Shown here: piece by piece, positions 1-12,611 of the stretch
Numbering within the stretch: the stretch's first letter is position 1
How the letters are laid out: every line of letters begins with the position of its first letter
Assembly (NCBI GenBank): GCA_904063045.1
Contig: CAJFCJ010000020.1
Span: forward strand, 186,001 to 250,000
Reading direction: 5' to 3'
Length of the DNA stretch: 64,000 nucleotides
Source: Dimorphilus gyrociliatus
Taxonomy: Eukaryota; Annelida; Polychaeta; Dinophilidae
Position numbers and translations under genes: made by a program
The notes under the pieces: generated by a model
The model's input: the letters and a program-made list of their open reading frames with translations, nothing else
Told to the model about the DNA's origin: nothing
Databases searched by the model: none

Positions 1-3000
1 CTCGTCGTGGCATTGAATCAGGGGAAGAATGAAAGACAATCTCCGCTTCGTAGTTGGACACTATTATTGTGTTTTTACCTAAATCCCCGCAATCTTTAAA
101 AACTATTTTTCTCGTTGTTCGATCAACAATTTGCATGTAATCATTACATTTTCCACCGTTTTTTACTCCTACGAGAAAGTCGTGTATAATTATTCTAATT
201 CTCTGTCTCTTTTGAACGGTTATTAACCAATAACACTTCGTACCCGTTCCATATGAGTTGGGATAGTTATATGACTGAATGTACCCCTTTCTCATTAGAG
301 CCGGACTACCCATACCCTCACACTTCTTATGAATTTGAGAATCTGAAATAGGAATAAAATATTTCAAATAGGAATAAATTGTAAAAGAAAGCCAAAAAAT
401 TCTAGATAAAAGAGAAAAAAATCATTTTCCAGTCAACAAAAATGACAGAGAACTTGCAGTGAGCTTTGTTTTCACCTATAACCCCCTGCTATATGACCTG
501 TGAAAAGCAACAATGACGCGTGACGAGCTAGGGCCTCGAATGGCTGAATCGCCCAAAAGAGCTAGAAAAAGAGGGGGGGTTATGAGGAGGGTGGAGGGAC
601 GATTGAAGGGAAAAGTTGCTTCTAATCAACGAGAAAAAAATCGAAACGAATTACATAACTATATAGTTTTCGATATTTTTTCCTCGTCAAGCACGCAACA
701 TTCGAGTTGGAAAATGAATGGAACTTTGGACAATTACGCGACATTAGCGGGCGTCAATTACTCGTTTAACTTTTCATCGCTAGATGCCAGCACAAGGGTT
801 GCCTTTCCCTAGCAAAAAAAACAAACCCAGCAATTTTGAACAATCACGTTTGACAAACATACCGTTGACGCAAGTGTAAAAGACTTGCAGAAATTCCTTA
901 TATCCGCATGGATCTCGTTTAAACGTATGTTGATTCACAAATATTTCGCATTTTCGTCGTCCAGTACACATCTTATTCATCTTGTACCAGACTTTCATGC
1001 TGCACTGATGATCCATCGGAGTCCTACATTCCTTAGCATATCCAGAATGATTGCGACCGTAGAAGGCGTCGTTAATTAGTAGCGTTTGGTTCGAACGGCA
1101 TAGTAACGTCATAGCCTGTCCTTCGCAAGCAAATTCTTCTTTGGCCGTTGCTATATGAAAGGGAATAAAGAGAAAGTCTTATTAATTAGGCAGGTGGAAT
1201 ACGGCCAGAAACGGCTATCGACCGTGAAAAAATCTAGTCTATAAAACTTGTGTCGACGCTTTGACCTTATTGGTGGCGGAAGTTCGCAGGCGTCGAGCAC
1301 TCGCCGGTTATAAGTAAAGATCAATGGATAGGAGGGGAAAATAATTATTTCAATGACGTGCCAAAAGAAAGGCGAGAGAACATGCTATGTCTCTTCTTAT
1401 CCTACTTTTCCTTTTTTCTTTTTTTACCCAACCATTATCCTCCAGGAGAGGATAGGGAAAATCACAATTAGAATTCAAATAACAAAAATCTACATTTTTT
1501 TGGACACGCTTCCGGTAGAATAGCATCTAATCAATAAACATAAGCAAAAAGCATCAAAGGGAATTAGCTTATAAAAAAAGGGTCTATGTGCATGAGATTA
1601 GCATCGTCTGCGCTACGTATAGGTGCAATGAGTTTCATATAGATTATACGGTACAGTCGTACTTTATATTTTTGCCATTGATCAGTCTATCGAAAGCAAA
1701 TAAGATGGTTGGTAAGCCTACAGACTTTTAATGCAGACAATTATGAAAATAGATCAAATTTCGGTATTTAATAATTGACAGCTAAGTGTACAGCAAAAGC
1801 AGTATCAATTCATATCGAATTCGTAGTTTTGTTGTTAAAATCTGTAAATTATTAAGCAAAGAGAGTTCCCGTAAAATTCTACGGTTTCGCATCAACGCCT
1901 ATTTACATTAGTACTGGTTTTCATCTCAACAACAGCGTAAGAGATTAATTAAAGAATCCGCAACGTATTCGGTATCACCTATTTATACATAGTAAGCGAA
2001 AATTAAGAGGAGACAGGTGAAATTATTATACTCCTAATACCTCATTTTTGGGATAGGAAAACAGTTGGTATGCATCAATTCAACACTTGTTTTTCCCTTA
2101 TGGCACCTCCCTGCTCGATTCAGTTGGTACTGGGTACAGGTGCGTCTAATATATGCGGTGTTCTCATTAATTCTATCAAATACAATTAAGTTTGTCCTTT
2201 CAATTTTTTACCAGGTCCCGGGTATATCTTTCTCTAGCGGATAACGATATAAAGGAATTCTAGACGCTTCCTAACGCCTATTAACTCTTTTTTCCTGCCT
2301 TATCAACTGGGTCAGTTTATAAATAAAACCGTGCTTGGAGAAACAAATAAGTGAAAGAAAAATTTGTTAAGAGTATATAATTAAACGCCAGATTGCGAAT
2401 CAATCAAAAATTTTTTCACTATTCGACTCTGTAATCAACTTCCACATGGGTCTCGTATATGATTTCATATCGACGAGACGGTACGTGAGAGAAATATTCC
2501 CTTCAGCATATTCTGCACGGACACAGCCTTCTTCCAGGCCAGTTCGCTCTTAAGGGCGGAGAATTTTCTTTACATTACTAGCCGGATTTGAGGAACGGAT
2601 TACATCCACGTCATCCTTGCGTCAGAAAGAGAAAAAAAGACATTCCGCTTATTCAACGCTTTTTCTCGCCCTATATACGATTTTTTCCATCTGTTCCCAA
2701 AAGGCTTGTAAACCTAATAACCGCATGACCTTTACTAACATTTACAATAGCAAGAGCCTAATTTCAACATTGTAAACAATATGAAAATGAATTGAGAGGA
2801 AACATTTAACTACGATTAAATAATTGAAAAGCTATCGTGGCTCTGTCGACTATATTATAGCATTTTAATCATTACTCCTAGATCGTAATCCGACAAATCC
2901 TAGATATTGGGCAGCTGCAAAACGACGGGCGTTCGTTTTTTTTATTATTAAAGCTTATGAAATTTTTATGGAGTACTTTTAATATAGTCCACACTACAAT

Positions 3001-6000
3001 AATAGAACAGTTATACGTTTTAAAAATACATATAGATATATGTACAGTATATATAAAATTGATTATTGGATAGAAAGTGTTATCATTAATTTTATTATTC
3101 TTTCATTTATTCAGATATATGTCTACCAAGTAATGTATATCATTAAAATTGTGTTCATGCCACAGCATACTAATGTACCCACAATGTACCCATTTTACAT
3201 AGTCGCCCACGTACTCGTTTGGCATATAGCGCATCAAAATGATTAAGATTACAAAATTGCGTGCGTCGACGCCTAGGAACAATACCTATAACTATATATA
3301 AAAATGATTCTTTAATCTAGAAATAAGGTAATTCTCCAGAAGTAGGAGGAGTCTGACAAACAAAAAATATCTATTTCGCTTAAGTAAACGGAGAGAGTAA
3401 ATTGGGCGAACGGACGATCATAAAAGTTTCACGACAACTCTGCATGTGACGTCTCTTGGCCCGTGGCGTCAATCAGACCGTCAGGTGCAGGCGAGAAGGC
3501 GTCTCTAGAGACGCTAGATGCTTTTATGACGTCCTTTTCTTATGTTTAACCGATTTTACGCTGGTTTTCTGTGAAGTCAGCCAATCGTCAATGAGTAGGT
3601 CGTCGGAGCTAATTGCTTTCGGTTTTAAGAGGGAGGAGGGCTTTATTTCCGTTATAGTTTCCTCCTCGTTTCTCGTACGATTTCAGGAAAACACTCAAAA
3701 TGATACCACAGGATGACATACTGAATAAATAACCCCAATGGCAGAGCAAATACTCGACCTTTCACAACTCGTAAAAAAGTCTATTCAAACTAATTACGTA
3801 ACTTAAAAAGATAATAAGGTCTGCCTATTATAACTCTAAAGTTTCCTAACGCTTCCTTAGATCTTTACTTTCTAGCTTCCCTTTCCATCTTCTTTTCTAT
3901 TCTCTTCTACACAAAAGTCTTTTTTCCATAAGACAGATACGTGATAGTTTTTTTTTTTAAAAAAAAAATAAAATTTATTGCGCATTGCAGTCCGATACTT
4001 TTTACGACCTTTAATCCCTTGTTTACAACCTCTAATATAAAGTTACTCAAATATCAAACTATATGTAACTGTAATCGAATAAAATGAATGATTCATGTAT
4101 GATTACCATTTAATTATTCAAAAGAGACCTCGTAAAATTCCATTTTAGTATCATCTCCTCGTATTTCATTTTTCAAGATAATACGTATTCCGGAGATATA
4201 TACCTCAAAAGGAATTGTCTCTGGTGTTCAGTAAAACGCCTAGCCAATAAGCGGATAAAGAAAGAGTTAATGTAACGAAGCGAGTGAAAGAATGCCCTTA
4301 AAATAGCGTGTGATTCGAATAATGAACAAGTAAAAAGAACGAAAAGCCCGAATGTGACGTCGCCCACGGAAATGAAGTTGACTGTAGCTAAGAGCCGGCA
4401 TTCGAAGTCTTAGGCCTATATTTTCGTTAAGGATTATCTACAAATTTTTGGCGAAACATGAATCTACATGTCGAATTCGACAACTATACCGCCAATATTT
4501 ACTATCCAATTCGTGTTAGTAGTCACAATCAAACGTATAATAAGTCGCGTTCAACCGAAATAATTCATCGATCAATTATTCAAGAAAAAGCGCGTGATTT
4601 GCTCCAAATTATAAAATTCGATAGCGTAAAAAAAGTCAATGATCCCCGAGGATCTTCGCTTTTTCAAAAGAGAATTAAGAACGTCGATTCCTGCCTCTTT
4701 CCTTTCCAGCCTTTTCTTATTCATTTATTATATATTGGTTTGCTGATCCTGAGATCGGAATGAGTAAAATACGCGTACGTTTACTACTCTACAATAATTA
4801 ATATCGAATAGAAGAGATAAAGCCCCCTAAGTGCTTTTCATAAGAGATATTTGCTTTATAAGGTCAAGCTGTGGGAGTGGGATCTTTCGTTTTCTTTTTA
4901 ATAACAACACTAAATATTTTTAATAATTTTCAATTTGGAAATAAAAATAAGATTAAAAAAAAAAGCTAGTTAAAAAGAAAAATAACCTTCAGGATCGATA
5001 TAAGCGAAAATCTTATTTACAATTCGGCGGCGCGAATTGGCGGATTGAAAACGAAACTTTGATTAAATATTGTTTAATCCGAATCGAACGAGCCACTTTT
5101 AAACGGGGATTTTTTCGTCAGACTCCCGCGAGTCTGGTCTACAATTATATGGCATTCAGTTTGTAAGGAGGGAGAAAAAATTACATCTTCGTTTAGCGTT
5201 CTATTCGGAACATCGATTGCTATTGCCATATTTTTTCATTCTATTTATTCGGCCTACAAACGGGGCACCATAGACGTCTAAGCAAAGAATATTCTCTAGA
5301 GGAGTATCGTTCTTCTTAGGCCTAAAGGCCGCCTCTTTACTCTTCCCATCTTTTTTTTATAAGCACTTTTTATGGATTAATACACTATATATAGATAACC
5401 TTAAACGGTTATGCAAACGACGAAAAGAGTGACTGCATCAGTATTCGTAAACTAGTGTAAGGACCATAAACGAGACAATAGAGAATAGAGAAAGCAGAGA
5501 GCGAGGCAGTTTGTACGCTGTTCATTATATGATCAGAAGCGAATTACGAGTAGGCCTTTTGTCTGTTAAATCTATTTTTTATGTAGTTACAATCGTCACG
5601 GAACGCGTCATGCCGTGTTAGTGAAGTGGTTTTATTACTGCTATTGCTCATTTTTTATCTGTGAAGGAGATGAGTTAAATTGTCAAAAAGCATAAAAATA
5701 AGAGGAAGGGTTGGGTAACTTTATTTGTCCATAAAAAAACCACAACTATTCCCTTTCTGTTTTACTTATTTCCTGTTACGCTAATAACCATATATATTCA
5801 TTATCAACCTAAAAAAGCACACAAAGAGCTTTACATGTGTTACTCCAAGCCAATTTTGGTTTTGTATATGCAAGGATTCTCTCTTATTTAGAGAAAAAAG
5901 GTGCTAAATAGTTGCTTACGGCTTAGACACTCGTATTGATCTCTAAAGAGCATTTTCATTAAACTTTGCATCACTCATTAATTATTACTAAATATTATAT

Positions 6001-7442
6001 ATATTTTATTAGTTATGGCTGTCTAGAACAAATAGCCCGTTATGGGAAGAGGGCCCTTATCTTAACACTAGAGGCGCTACAGCTTGAAATCAAAATTTTA
6101 CTAGAACTGTTGTCTTGGGGATAAACTATATTTTGGCCTCCAACATATTTCGCTTGTATTTATATATGACATAAAAAAACCCCAGGCGACCTCACAACGA
6201 CTTTCATCATAAACATTCCATTACGGCGGATCGAATATTCTGTTGACATATAGTCGGCCTCGATTATGATAAGAGCATTCCAATGTTCACGGGACGTTTT
6301 GCTGCATATTTACACTTCTGCAAAATATTCTAAAGCACTATTATTTTATTACTCAACAACCGCTTTTCGCGCTATTTACATTCGATTCGCGTTCGGAGGT
6401 TTTATTGCTTCCAACTGCAAAACGATCCTTAGGCCTATATCAGTAAAACTGCGGGATATGTTGGCGAGCACTAGGTAATTTTTCAGGTTTTATTTTTAAA
6501 AAGTCAATAAAAGGCAACCGATTCGGTACAAAAAATGCACCGAGCCATGAACTATCAGTAAAAGTTGGCGTTTGTTAATGAATTTGTGTCTCAATTATAT
6601 ATCTATGAAAGGTGAGATCCATCAGCTGTTTGGTATAAGTAGTAAACGAGCATTCCTTCCATTTTAAACTCAGTTACATCCAGTTAGCAATGTTTTGAAA
6701 GACTGATACGTTTGTAGTGATATATATATACAGTATATATAGTATATATGATAATATATTAGTATTATATATGTATATATATATATATATGTTTAAGAGT
6801 GACAAAGTTCTAAATTACTTTCCATAATACTGATTTTATACTATTAACTGGGTCAACAATACGGATTATCAACCATTTATTTTATTTTTATTTAAATCCC
6901 TCCAAGTGAAATAAAGATCCGCTTATGGTAATAAGTTTTTTGTTATGATTCAATGAAACTAACACTGTTAACAAAGCAAGGCTAAGTATCCAATTATTAG
7001 TTATATCTTTAACTATCGTTACATAACACTTCAAGTTTGAAGGTTTGAAATACATTTTATCAAATAACTCTCACAGATTTTGGCATTTTTATCAATTATC
7101 ACTAGAAGTATGTATAGACACGTCCGGGTTAATGCTTAAATTTGTCTATTCGTAATTAAAAAGTTACGGAGAGGGCGACGATTAATTAAAAAAATAGTAG
7201 CTCATTAGCTAAGTCAACAAGATTGTATTGATCTATTTACCATCTATTAACGAATATTTTTCAAAGTAATAAACAGTTAACGATTTGTGGATTAACAGCC
7301 TAATTCTACGATTATTTATTGATTTTTAAGCAACTTTTCTATCTCGAGCGTTTTATTCAATATTAGTATTGAAAAGCTAAAAAAAAAGGATCTACATACC
7401 TGTATAGAAATAGATCACCAAAACAACAACGAAACGATTCAT
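1..7442 (-). CDS. SUEL-type lectin / CUB domain secreted or membrane protein (partial, cut by window edge)
   Basis: Three exons were joined by eye: 7442-7400, 1150-863 and 342-1 (continuing past the window edge). The first starts with ATG and encodes a short hydrophobic signal peptide (MNRFVVVLVIYFYT) ending in a GT donor at phase 1. The second is a complete SUEL/galactose-binding lectin domain of about 95 residues, with the YGR motif, the conserved cysteine pattern and a DPC near its end. The third is most of a CUB domain (GYI..YNYP..Y, then KC.DYM.IVD and DCGDL). All junctions are phase 1, as is typical of shuffled extracellular modules, and they join without a stop. An 18-nt GT..AG stretch at 78-61 inside exon 3 is in frame and is read as coding. 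SUEL domains bind sugars such as rhamnose or galactose; CUB domains mediate protein binding. The product is probably a cell-surface or secreted adhesion protein. The C-terminus, and any membrane anchor, is not visible. Confidence 0.8.
1151..7399 (-). other. Long first intron (6.2 kb) of the SUEL/CUB gene
   Basis: This stretch separates the signal-peptide exon from the SUEL exon and is about 100 times longer than most introns in the window. I see no convincing coding exon on either strand; the open frames (for example 3456-3716 and 4458-4763) lack family motifs or supported splice sites. It holds a TA array at 6720-6790, a perfect 16-bp palindrome at 3499-3514, three TAGGCCTA sites (4411, 5317, 6430) and a CTCF-like variant near 6068. 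A long first intron often carries enhancers; that is inference. Confidence 0.5.
6720..6790. repeat. TA-rich simple repeat
   Basis: Imperfect (TA)n array inside the long intron, containing a TATACAGTATA palindrome near its start. Confidence 0.9.
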
Positions 7443-7647
7443 TTTTAACTAAATGACATTCTCTCGGTTTATTAATTAAATTCTTTCTTCCCAGAGATGG
7501 TTAAAAGAGTCTAATAAACTTGTTTACAGTTCGTCTTCACTTCCAGAATAGACACATGGCTCCAGACAGTTTTGAACTTCGTATGCGGCCTTTGTGAAAT
7601 TTGTTTTACTGCAAGGACACCTATCGGCTACTTCCGGGTAACGCTTG

Positions 7648-7655
7648 TGACGTCA
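7648..7655. promoter_or_regulatory. CRE palindrome TGACGTCA
   Basis: A perfect cAMP-response-element palindrome lies about 205 bp upstream of the SUEL/CUB start codon (minus strand) and 1.1 kb upstream of the divergent Ig gene. Full-site CREs bind CREB/ATF bZIP dimers. The position is promoter-proximal for the lectin gene, but no transcript start is known. Confidence 0.35.
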
Positions 7656-7930
7656 TCTATCGGACGGTTTAAATTTCTCATTTTATCTATTTATATATAC
7701 ATTTAATATAGGCTTTTTATTTATATCTTTATTTCTATGAAAATTGGATTTGCCTAGTTGTTGGTAGAGAATTAGATAAACAAGTCAAGCTTAGCATACA
7801 AAATACATATATAGCGAATTCGTTGATCTGACGAATATTCTAGACAATTACTTTCTGCTTGATATTTAGAAATGTACTAAAAGTATTACTGGATAAAGAA
7901 ACCTTTCTCTATTTGATTTATAATGGTTTC

Positions 7931-8020
7931 GTATATAGTATATATAAATATATATATATATATATAAATTTATATACTGTATATACTGTATACACTGTAT
8001 GTGTATATATATTTATATAT
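7931..8020. repeat. TA-rich array with TATACTGTATA palindromes
   Basis: An imperfect (TA)n tract is followed by several tandem copies of a ctgtata-type unit. It lies between the two divergent genes. Confidence 0.85.
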
Positions 8021-8740
8021 TGTATGAACTATTTATAGAAAGCAAGAACAAACTAATTTATTCAATCGTAAAATTATTTTTGATTACGTAAAGGAAAAGA
8101 ACAAAGAGGATTTTTGTTTCACGTGAAAATCAATGTTATTCATTCTCTTTGGCTTAGCAATGTATTATTTGTTTTAGGATGGATCCTTGAGTGATAAGTT
8201 ATTAAGTATTTGAAATGTTTTACTCACAATCTAGCCATTATTCATTAAAAAGGTACGCGTTATATGTCCTCCTTTTGTTACTTTGTATTCTAATATCATT
8301 TAAAAAATAGACCTAGCCTTTCGCCCCAGCCTGTATAAACATTTTAGCGAAAGTCCATTTCTCGACTTCTCAGTTTCTCATATCCGACTAATGTTGTATA
8401 TCTTATATCGTAAATAAGGCTTAGAATATACAAGATGTCAGTTATATCCAAAGCGGAAAAATTTACGACGTTTGATAAAAGCAATGCAAAGTAATCAAAA
8501 AAGTATACTGCAGAGACTTTAATTAAGTCAAATTTCACTGTAGGAAAGTACCTGTCACGCAAAACCGAATAAGACTGCTTTAAAATTGAATATTCCCGCT
8601 TTTCCCGGACACGGTATTTTTAAATTGAGTACTATCCGTTTCGGAGAATAACCATATATGTCAATAGAAAAGTGATAGTAGTACTATCTTCCGCTGATAT
8701 GTTCGATAGGATTATTTTTAGCTTTGAGAAAAGATAAATT

Positions 8741-9592
8741 ATGACTCAGACAATTGCTTTTTTATTCCTTTTTTATCAGTATTTAACAGGTAATCGTCAA
8801 TGAAACTACAATTATCACTTATCTATGAGCGATAATATGACCGTTTACAGTCAATGATAAATTGTATTTTCAGCTGGAACAGTTGAACTCATTAAACCCG
8901 GTCAACCATTTTACTGGCAAATTGGGACACCGTTAAAAATTCAATGTGTATCATCTGCTGACGAAGTAGAAGAGCTACAGATTAAAACTGTGCTAGACAC
9001 TGGAAGCATGGTTGTTAAAGCGTCTAAAGAAAAGAAAATTAATACTCAATATGTGGAAGTTCAGCCAGATAACTTGAGAAATCTCTCAGCAATTTTTAGT
9101 GAATTACGACCAGGCTCAAAACGCTTAGAATTTTTTTGTACTGTTGGATCAACAGTAGATTTTGTAGAAATATTCCCATTTAATCTTACTACCTCAATAA
9201 CGCAAGTACGGGGAAAAGATACATCAGCCGATCTAAAGTGTCGAGCAACTTTTTCGGATACTTCGAATATACAACTTAAAGTTGCCAATGCTTATTGGAA
9301 AATTGGAGAACAGACTATATTGCATAATAAAAGTATGGGGAAATATAAACCCAAGTTATTACAAAACCCAAGAGAAGCCATCCTCGATCTTCGAATAGAA
9401 AAAGTTGTTCATAAAGATGCTGGTAATTATACATGCATATTTGAAATGTCTTCCCGTGTTAATTTTACAGGAGTTGCTGTATTGAATTCAGACTTATCAC
9501 CTGCAGATTCAGGGTATCCTATGCATCGTATAACTACTGCATTACTCATTTTACCAACTGTAGTTTATGTGTTTGCCACTAGGTGTTGCTGA
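8741..9592 (+). CDS. Two-Ig-domain surface protein with signal peptide and hydrophobic tail
   Basis: There are two exons, 8741-8789 (signal peptide) and 8874-9592, joined at phase 1 across an 84-bp intron; together they give 255 residues. The start is the ATG of a clear signal peptide (MTQTIAFLFLFYQYLT). Ig domain 1 spans roughly residues 20-125, with the Cys41-Cys105 pair. Ig domain 2 spans roughly 130-220, with Cys139-Cys204, a Trp at 158 and the KDAGNYTC motif. Several N-glycosylation sequons are present. The C-terminus is a hydrophobic run (about 236-251) with only four residues after it, which fits a GPI-anchor signal better than a normal transmembrane protein. It is likely a small cell-surface adhesion or recognition molecule. 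I could not assign a named family. It is divergent from the lectin gene, with 1.3 kb between the start codons. Confidence 0.8.
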
Positions 9593-11007
9593 GTGTCTCT
9601 CCCAACTTAGTTTTTTTTTACAATTATTTTTAACTGCCGTGCTTCTAAGTGACAAGTTGATATCATTTAACTTATTTTAATATGCATTTATATATACATA
9701 TATAAATAGTACAATTGATGTATTTGTCAAAAACATTCGAGTGCAATTTGTGTGGAATTCTTCTAATAATTTCATATTTTTATTTTAAAATTAAGTACTT
9801 AAATATTGACGTAAAATGTAAAGTTAGAATTTACATTTATTCATTATAGATTTCTTAAAATATTTATATACAAGAACAGAGATATATATATATATATATT
9901 CATAGGAATTTATATACATATGCAATGTATGTACATATATATATATATATATATATAAAGTATATTGATATATATTTACATACATATATATATGTATATA
10001 CTTGTATAATTTCATAGTTTTAAATGAGAGTTACTTGTTTCTTAATAAGAAAGCATAGATAGAAAAAAAAAATTTCCTTTATTTACATTATGCCTTTTTT
10101 AAGGAATGTGGGAAATTCTCTGATTTGAGAATTCAGTTTGCTTGAACCAATATAATGACCAGATTATGGGCCTGTCCCTAATTCAATCAAATAATGTTGA
10201 TCATAACAGAATTTTACGGTCGTGATAATTACGGACTATGGAAGATTATTATAGGGAGGCTTAACCTTATATCCGTTACAAAGTTTTTCAAAGGCCCGTC
10301 AAGTATTTTATTATCTATAAGCCCACTACCGAACATAATTTTTTACTGTTTTACGTTCTTTTCTTATCTTTTCTATTGATATTAAACTGCAATAAAAATT
10401 TTGCTGGTATTGAATAAAATAAAAGCCTGTTAAAATGCTTTTGAATAAGCTTATGAAAAAGCCTATTTAGTTTTAGAGTAAAAAGGAAAAGAAAAGCCTA
10501 AATGATTTTAATTCATGTACATAAAAAGATTGAACGTTTATCGATCTATTGAAGTTTTTGATAACGATTATGTAAGGGAAGGAATATTATACAAAGCTAT
10601 AGTTTGGATTTCGGTATTAAATGTTTGAAATTGGATTCCAATACGTTATATTATTGATTATTTTGAACAATTGAATACCGAATCAGGATTCGTTTCATTG
10701 TTCCAAGAATTATATAGTTTTTAAACCAAGGCAAATTTTCCAAGTGTTTTTTTCTCAAAATATATAGTGTTAATTGAAAAAGTTGTCATAAAAAGATTAT
10801 TTAGGCCTAATTTATGTCGTTCTCTAAGAGCTTATTGATAGTTGAATTGTTCAATAGGAAATCTAATCGTTTTACCTTCGAATAGCTTAAGGAATTTACA
10901 GCATTAGCCAGTAATGTTATATATGCGAATCACTCGATTTGGCACAAGCGAAGTGAACTGTTTACATAACATTTACATGAAACGTTTTTTAGTAATTAGT
11001 AAAAAGT
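9593..11007. other. Non-coding stretch between Ig gene and orphan gene
   Basis: AT-rich sequence with a TA array at about 9878-10008 and a TAGGCCTA at 10802-10809. No supported exon is seen; the small open frame at 10194-10379 has no recognisable features. Confidence 0.5.
9878..10008. repeat. TA-rich simple repeat
   Basis: Interrupted (TA)n array shortly after the Ig gene. Confidence 0.9.
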
Positions 11008-11940
11008 TTACACCATATGTTGATCGCTCTCGTCTATTTCCATTAACATTTCCAAAAATTCGCTTCTACTAGCTGGAGTACATGGGGGCGGACCTCTTGA
11101 CGCCATTCTGCTAGGAGGCGCCCTATCTATTCTATCAGCTTTTCGCCTCAGCATCTTATCTGTAAAGGGTTCTATTACGTCTCTTTCCATGATTCTGCGT
11201 AATTTTGAATTTAACCGCCTGAAATTTGTTGATTCTTTACAACCATTAGATGGCATAGAATACGCCGTTGGCGTTGACGAACACTTCGATAATAATCCAT
11301 CAATACCTCTATTTGCTGTAGTTTTTACTTCCGATATAGCTGGTTGCGAAATGGGTCGTAACGGCTCTGATATTTCTATTGCAGGTGGTGGGGGAGGTGG
11401 AGGTGGAGGCTGGTGACGCAATTTTGCGTCGTCAATTGTAATTACGTTAAGTAGTTCGTTCGACATGGAACGTTTAGGTAGACTAGGTTCTGTATCCTTT
11501 CTGGCATTGCCGAGAGGTGAGACGGCTAATAATATTGGCCGATTAGTAGGCCGAAGAGAAAAAGTAGATGATGGCCGATTTTCGTTTAATCTTGGTGGAA
11601 TCGACGGCAGCCAACGGAACCCATGTTCTGCATCAGCAACACCTGGTGGAGTATATTTCAGGAATTTTAATTTTTCGTCAGCTAATTTTTTCTTTTTTCG
11701 CTTTGTACTAGAAGCAAGGGGGGTTTTTGGTGGATCGAGGAGCTTTTCATTCACATCTTCTGTCCATACAGCCATCCTCTGTTGATCTGCAGGCGTCATC
11801 ATATCGACGTTATAAATATCACAATATGAACAGCATTCATCCGCTTTCAAGCGGCGTAGTGGCCGGTCATTCGACGCTGACAGAGAATGTAGCCGAACGT
11901 TATTCTCGCAAAGGGCGTCACTCTGCTGAGTCGCAACCAT
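11008..11940 (-). CDS. Hypothetical proline-rich, probably intracellular protein
   Basis: A single-exon frame of 310 residues runs from the first in-frame ATG (11940). The frame stays open upstream to about 12115 with no further ATG, so an upstream exon with an acceptor in that stretch may supply the true N-terminus. Visible features are a basic cluster KRKKKK at about residues 80-85 (possible nuclear localisation signal), a run of nine prolines at about 178-186, scattered PP motifs and an acidic C-terminus (EFLEMLMEIDESDQ). There is no signal peptide or membrane segment. I do not recognise the family. The base composition looks like real coding sequence, and the long frame with codon-like structure in otherwise AT-rich DNA supports a gene. 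Poly-proline tracts of this kind usually bind SH3, WW or EVH1 domains or profilin; that is inference. Confidence 0.6.
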   Translation of the reverse strand: MVATQQSDALCENNVRLHSLSASNDRPLRRLKADECCSYCDIYNVDMMTPADQQRMAVWTEDVNEKLLDPPKTPLASSTKRKKKKLADEKLKFLKYTPPGVADAEHGFRWLPSIPPRLNENRPSSTFSLRPTNRPILLAVSPLGNARKDTEPSLPKRSMSNELLNVITIDDAKLRHQPPPPPPPPPAIEISEPLRPISQPAISEVKTTANRGIDGLLSKCSSTPTAYSMPSNGCKESTNFRRLNSKLRRIMERDVIEPFTDKMLRRKADRIDRAPPSRMASRGPPPCTPASRSEFLEMLMEIDESDQHMV

Positions 11941-12570
11941 TGTTAGCGTTGTCGTTGGCGACGTTTGGGCGTCTTCTGTCGGCACTCCACCAGTCGCTTT
12001 ATTATACTGAACAAGCCAATACACACTGATCAATCCCTTCTCTGCGAGTGTTCTGATCGATTGGACGGTCAAAATGGTATATTCTAAATGGCACGAACAA
12101 CTATTAATTGTTTGCTTTTACAAATACAATAAAATCCCAATTCCATTTCTGAACAAACACTGGCCACCCTTTGTTCTTTTGGTAAAGAGTGACGAATAAC
12201 TGTTAAATATTTAAAACTAACTTGAAAACCCCTAAATAGCTCTGCTGCTCAATCAATAAGTAACTAAAGGAGGGTGACAATGGAGCAGTGTAATATAAAA
12301 CATTAAAGAGTTGAGCTCATTGATGCTCTTTCTTGTACACTATTACATAATTTAACTATTACTATTGATAAAACATGTGTTATTCAATTGATTGCTAATT
12401 TATTGTCATTTCTCCGATTATTTTAGCCTTAAAACACAAACAAATATACGTATATATTTATTATATTGTGTCAAATAAAATTATGAATATTCATATGTTT
12501 TGTTAAATATCGTTTGTTTAAAAGATTTGCAGGATGTATTCGAAGAGCTTAAGCAGCTGAAAGGAGGTTT

Positions 12571-12576
12571 TTTATT
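12571..12576 (-). terminator. Polyadenylation signal of the astacin gene
   Basis: AATAAA on the minus strand, 36 nt past the stop codon of the CTLD-astacin gene. Confidence 0.5.
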
Positions 12577-12611
12577 GGTATATTAAAATTAAAAACTAAA
12601 TAAATAATCAA

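Noticed and set aside
61..78. 18-bp GT..AG intron in the CUB exon
   Set aside because: The stretch is in frame and free of stops, and reading through it gives a better CUB sequence; 18 bp is below plausible animal intron size.
513..812. 99-codon plus-strand frame
   Set aside because: No family motif; it lies in the 520-bp intron of the minus-strand SUEL/CUB gene.
3456..3716. 86-codon plus-strand frame in the long intron
   Set aside because: No recognisable domain, signal or splice context.
4458..4763. 101-codon plus-strand frame in the long intron
   Set aside because: Low-complexity, no homology-like features; compatible with chance.
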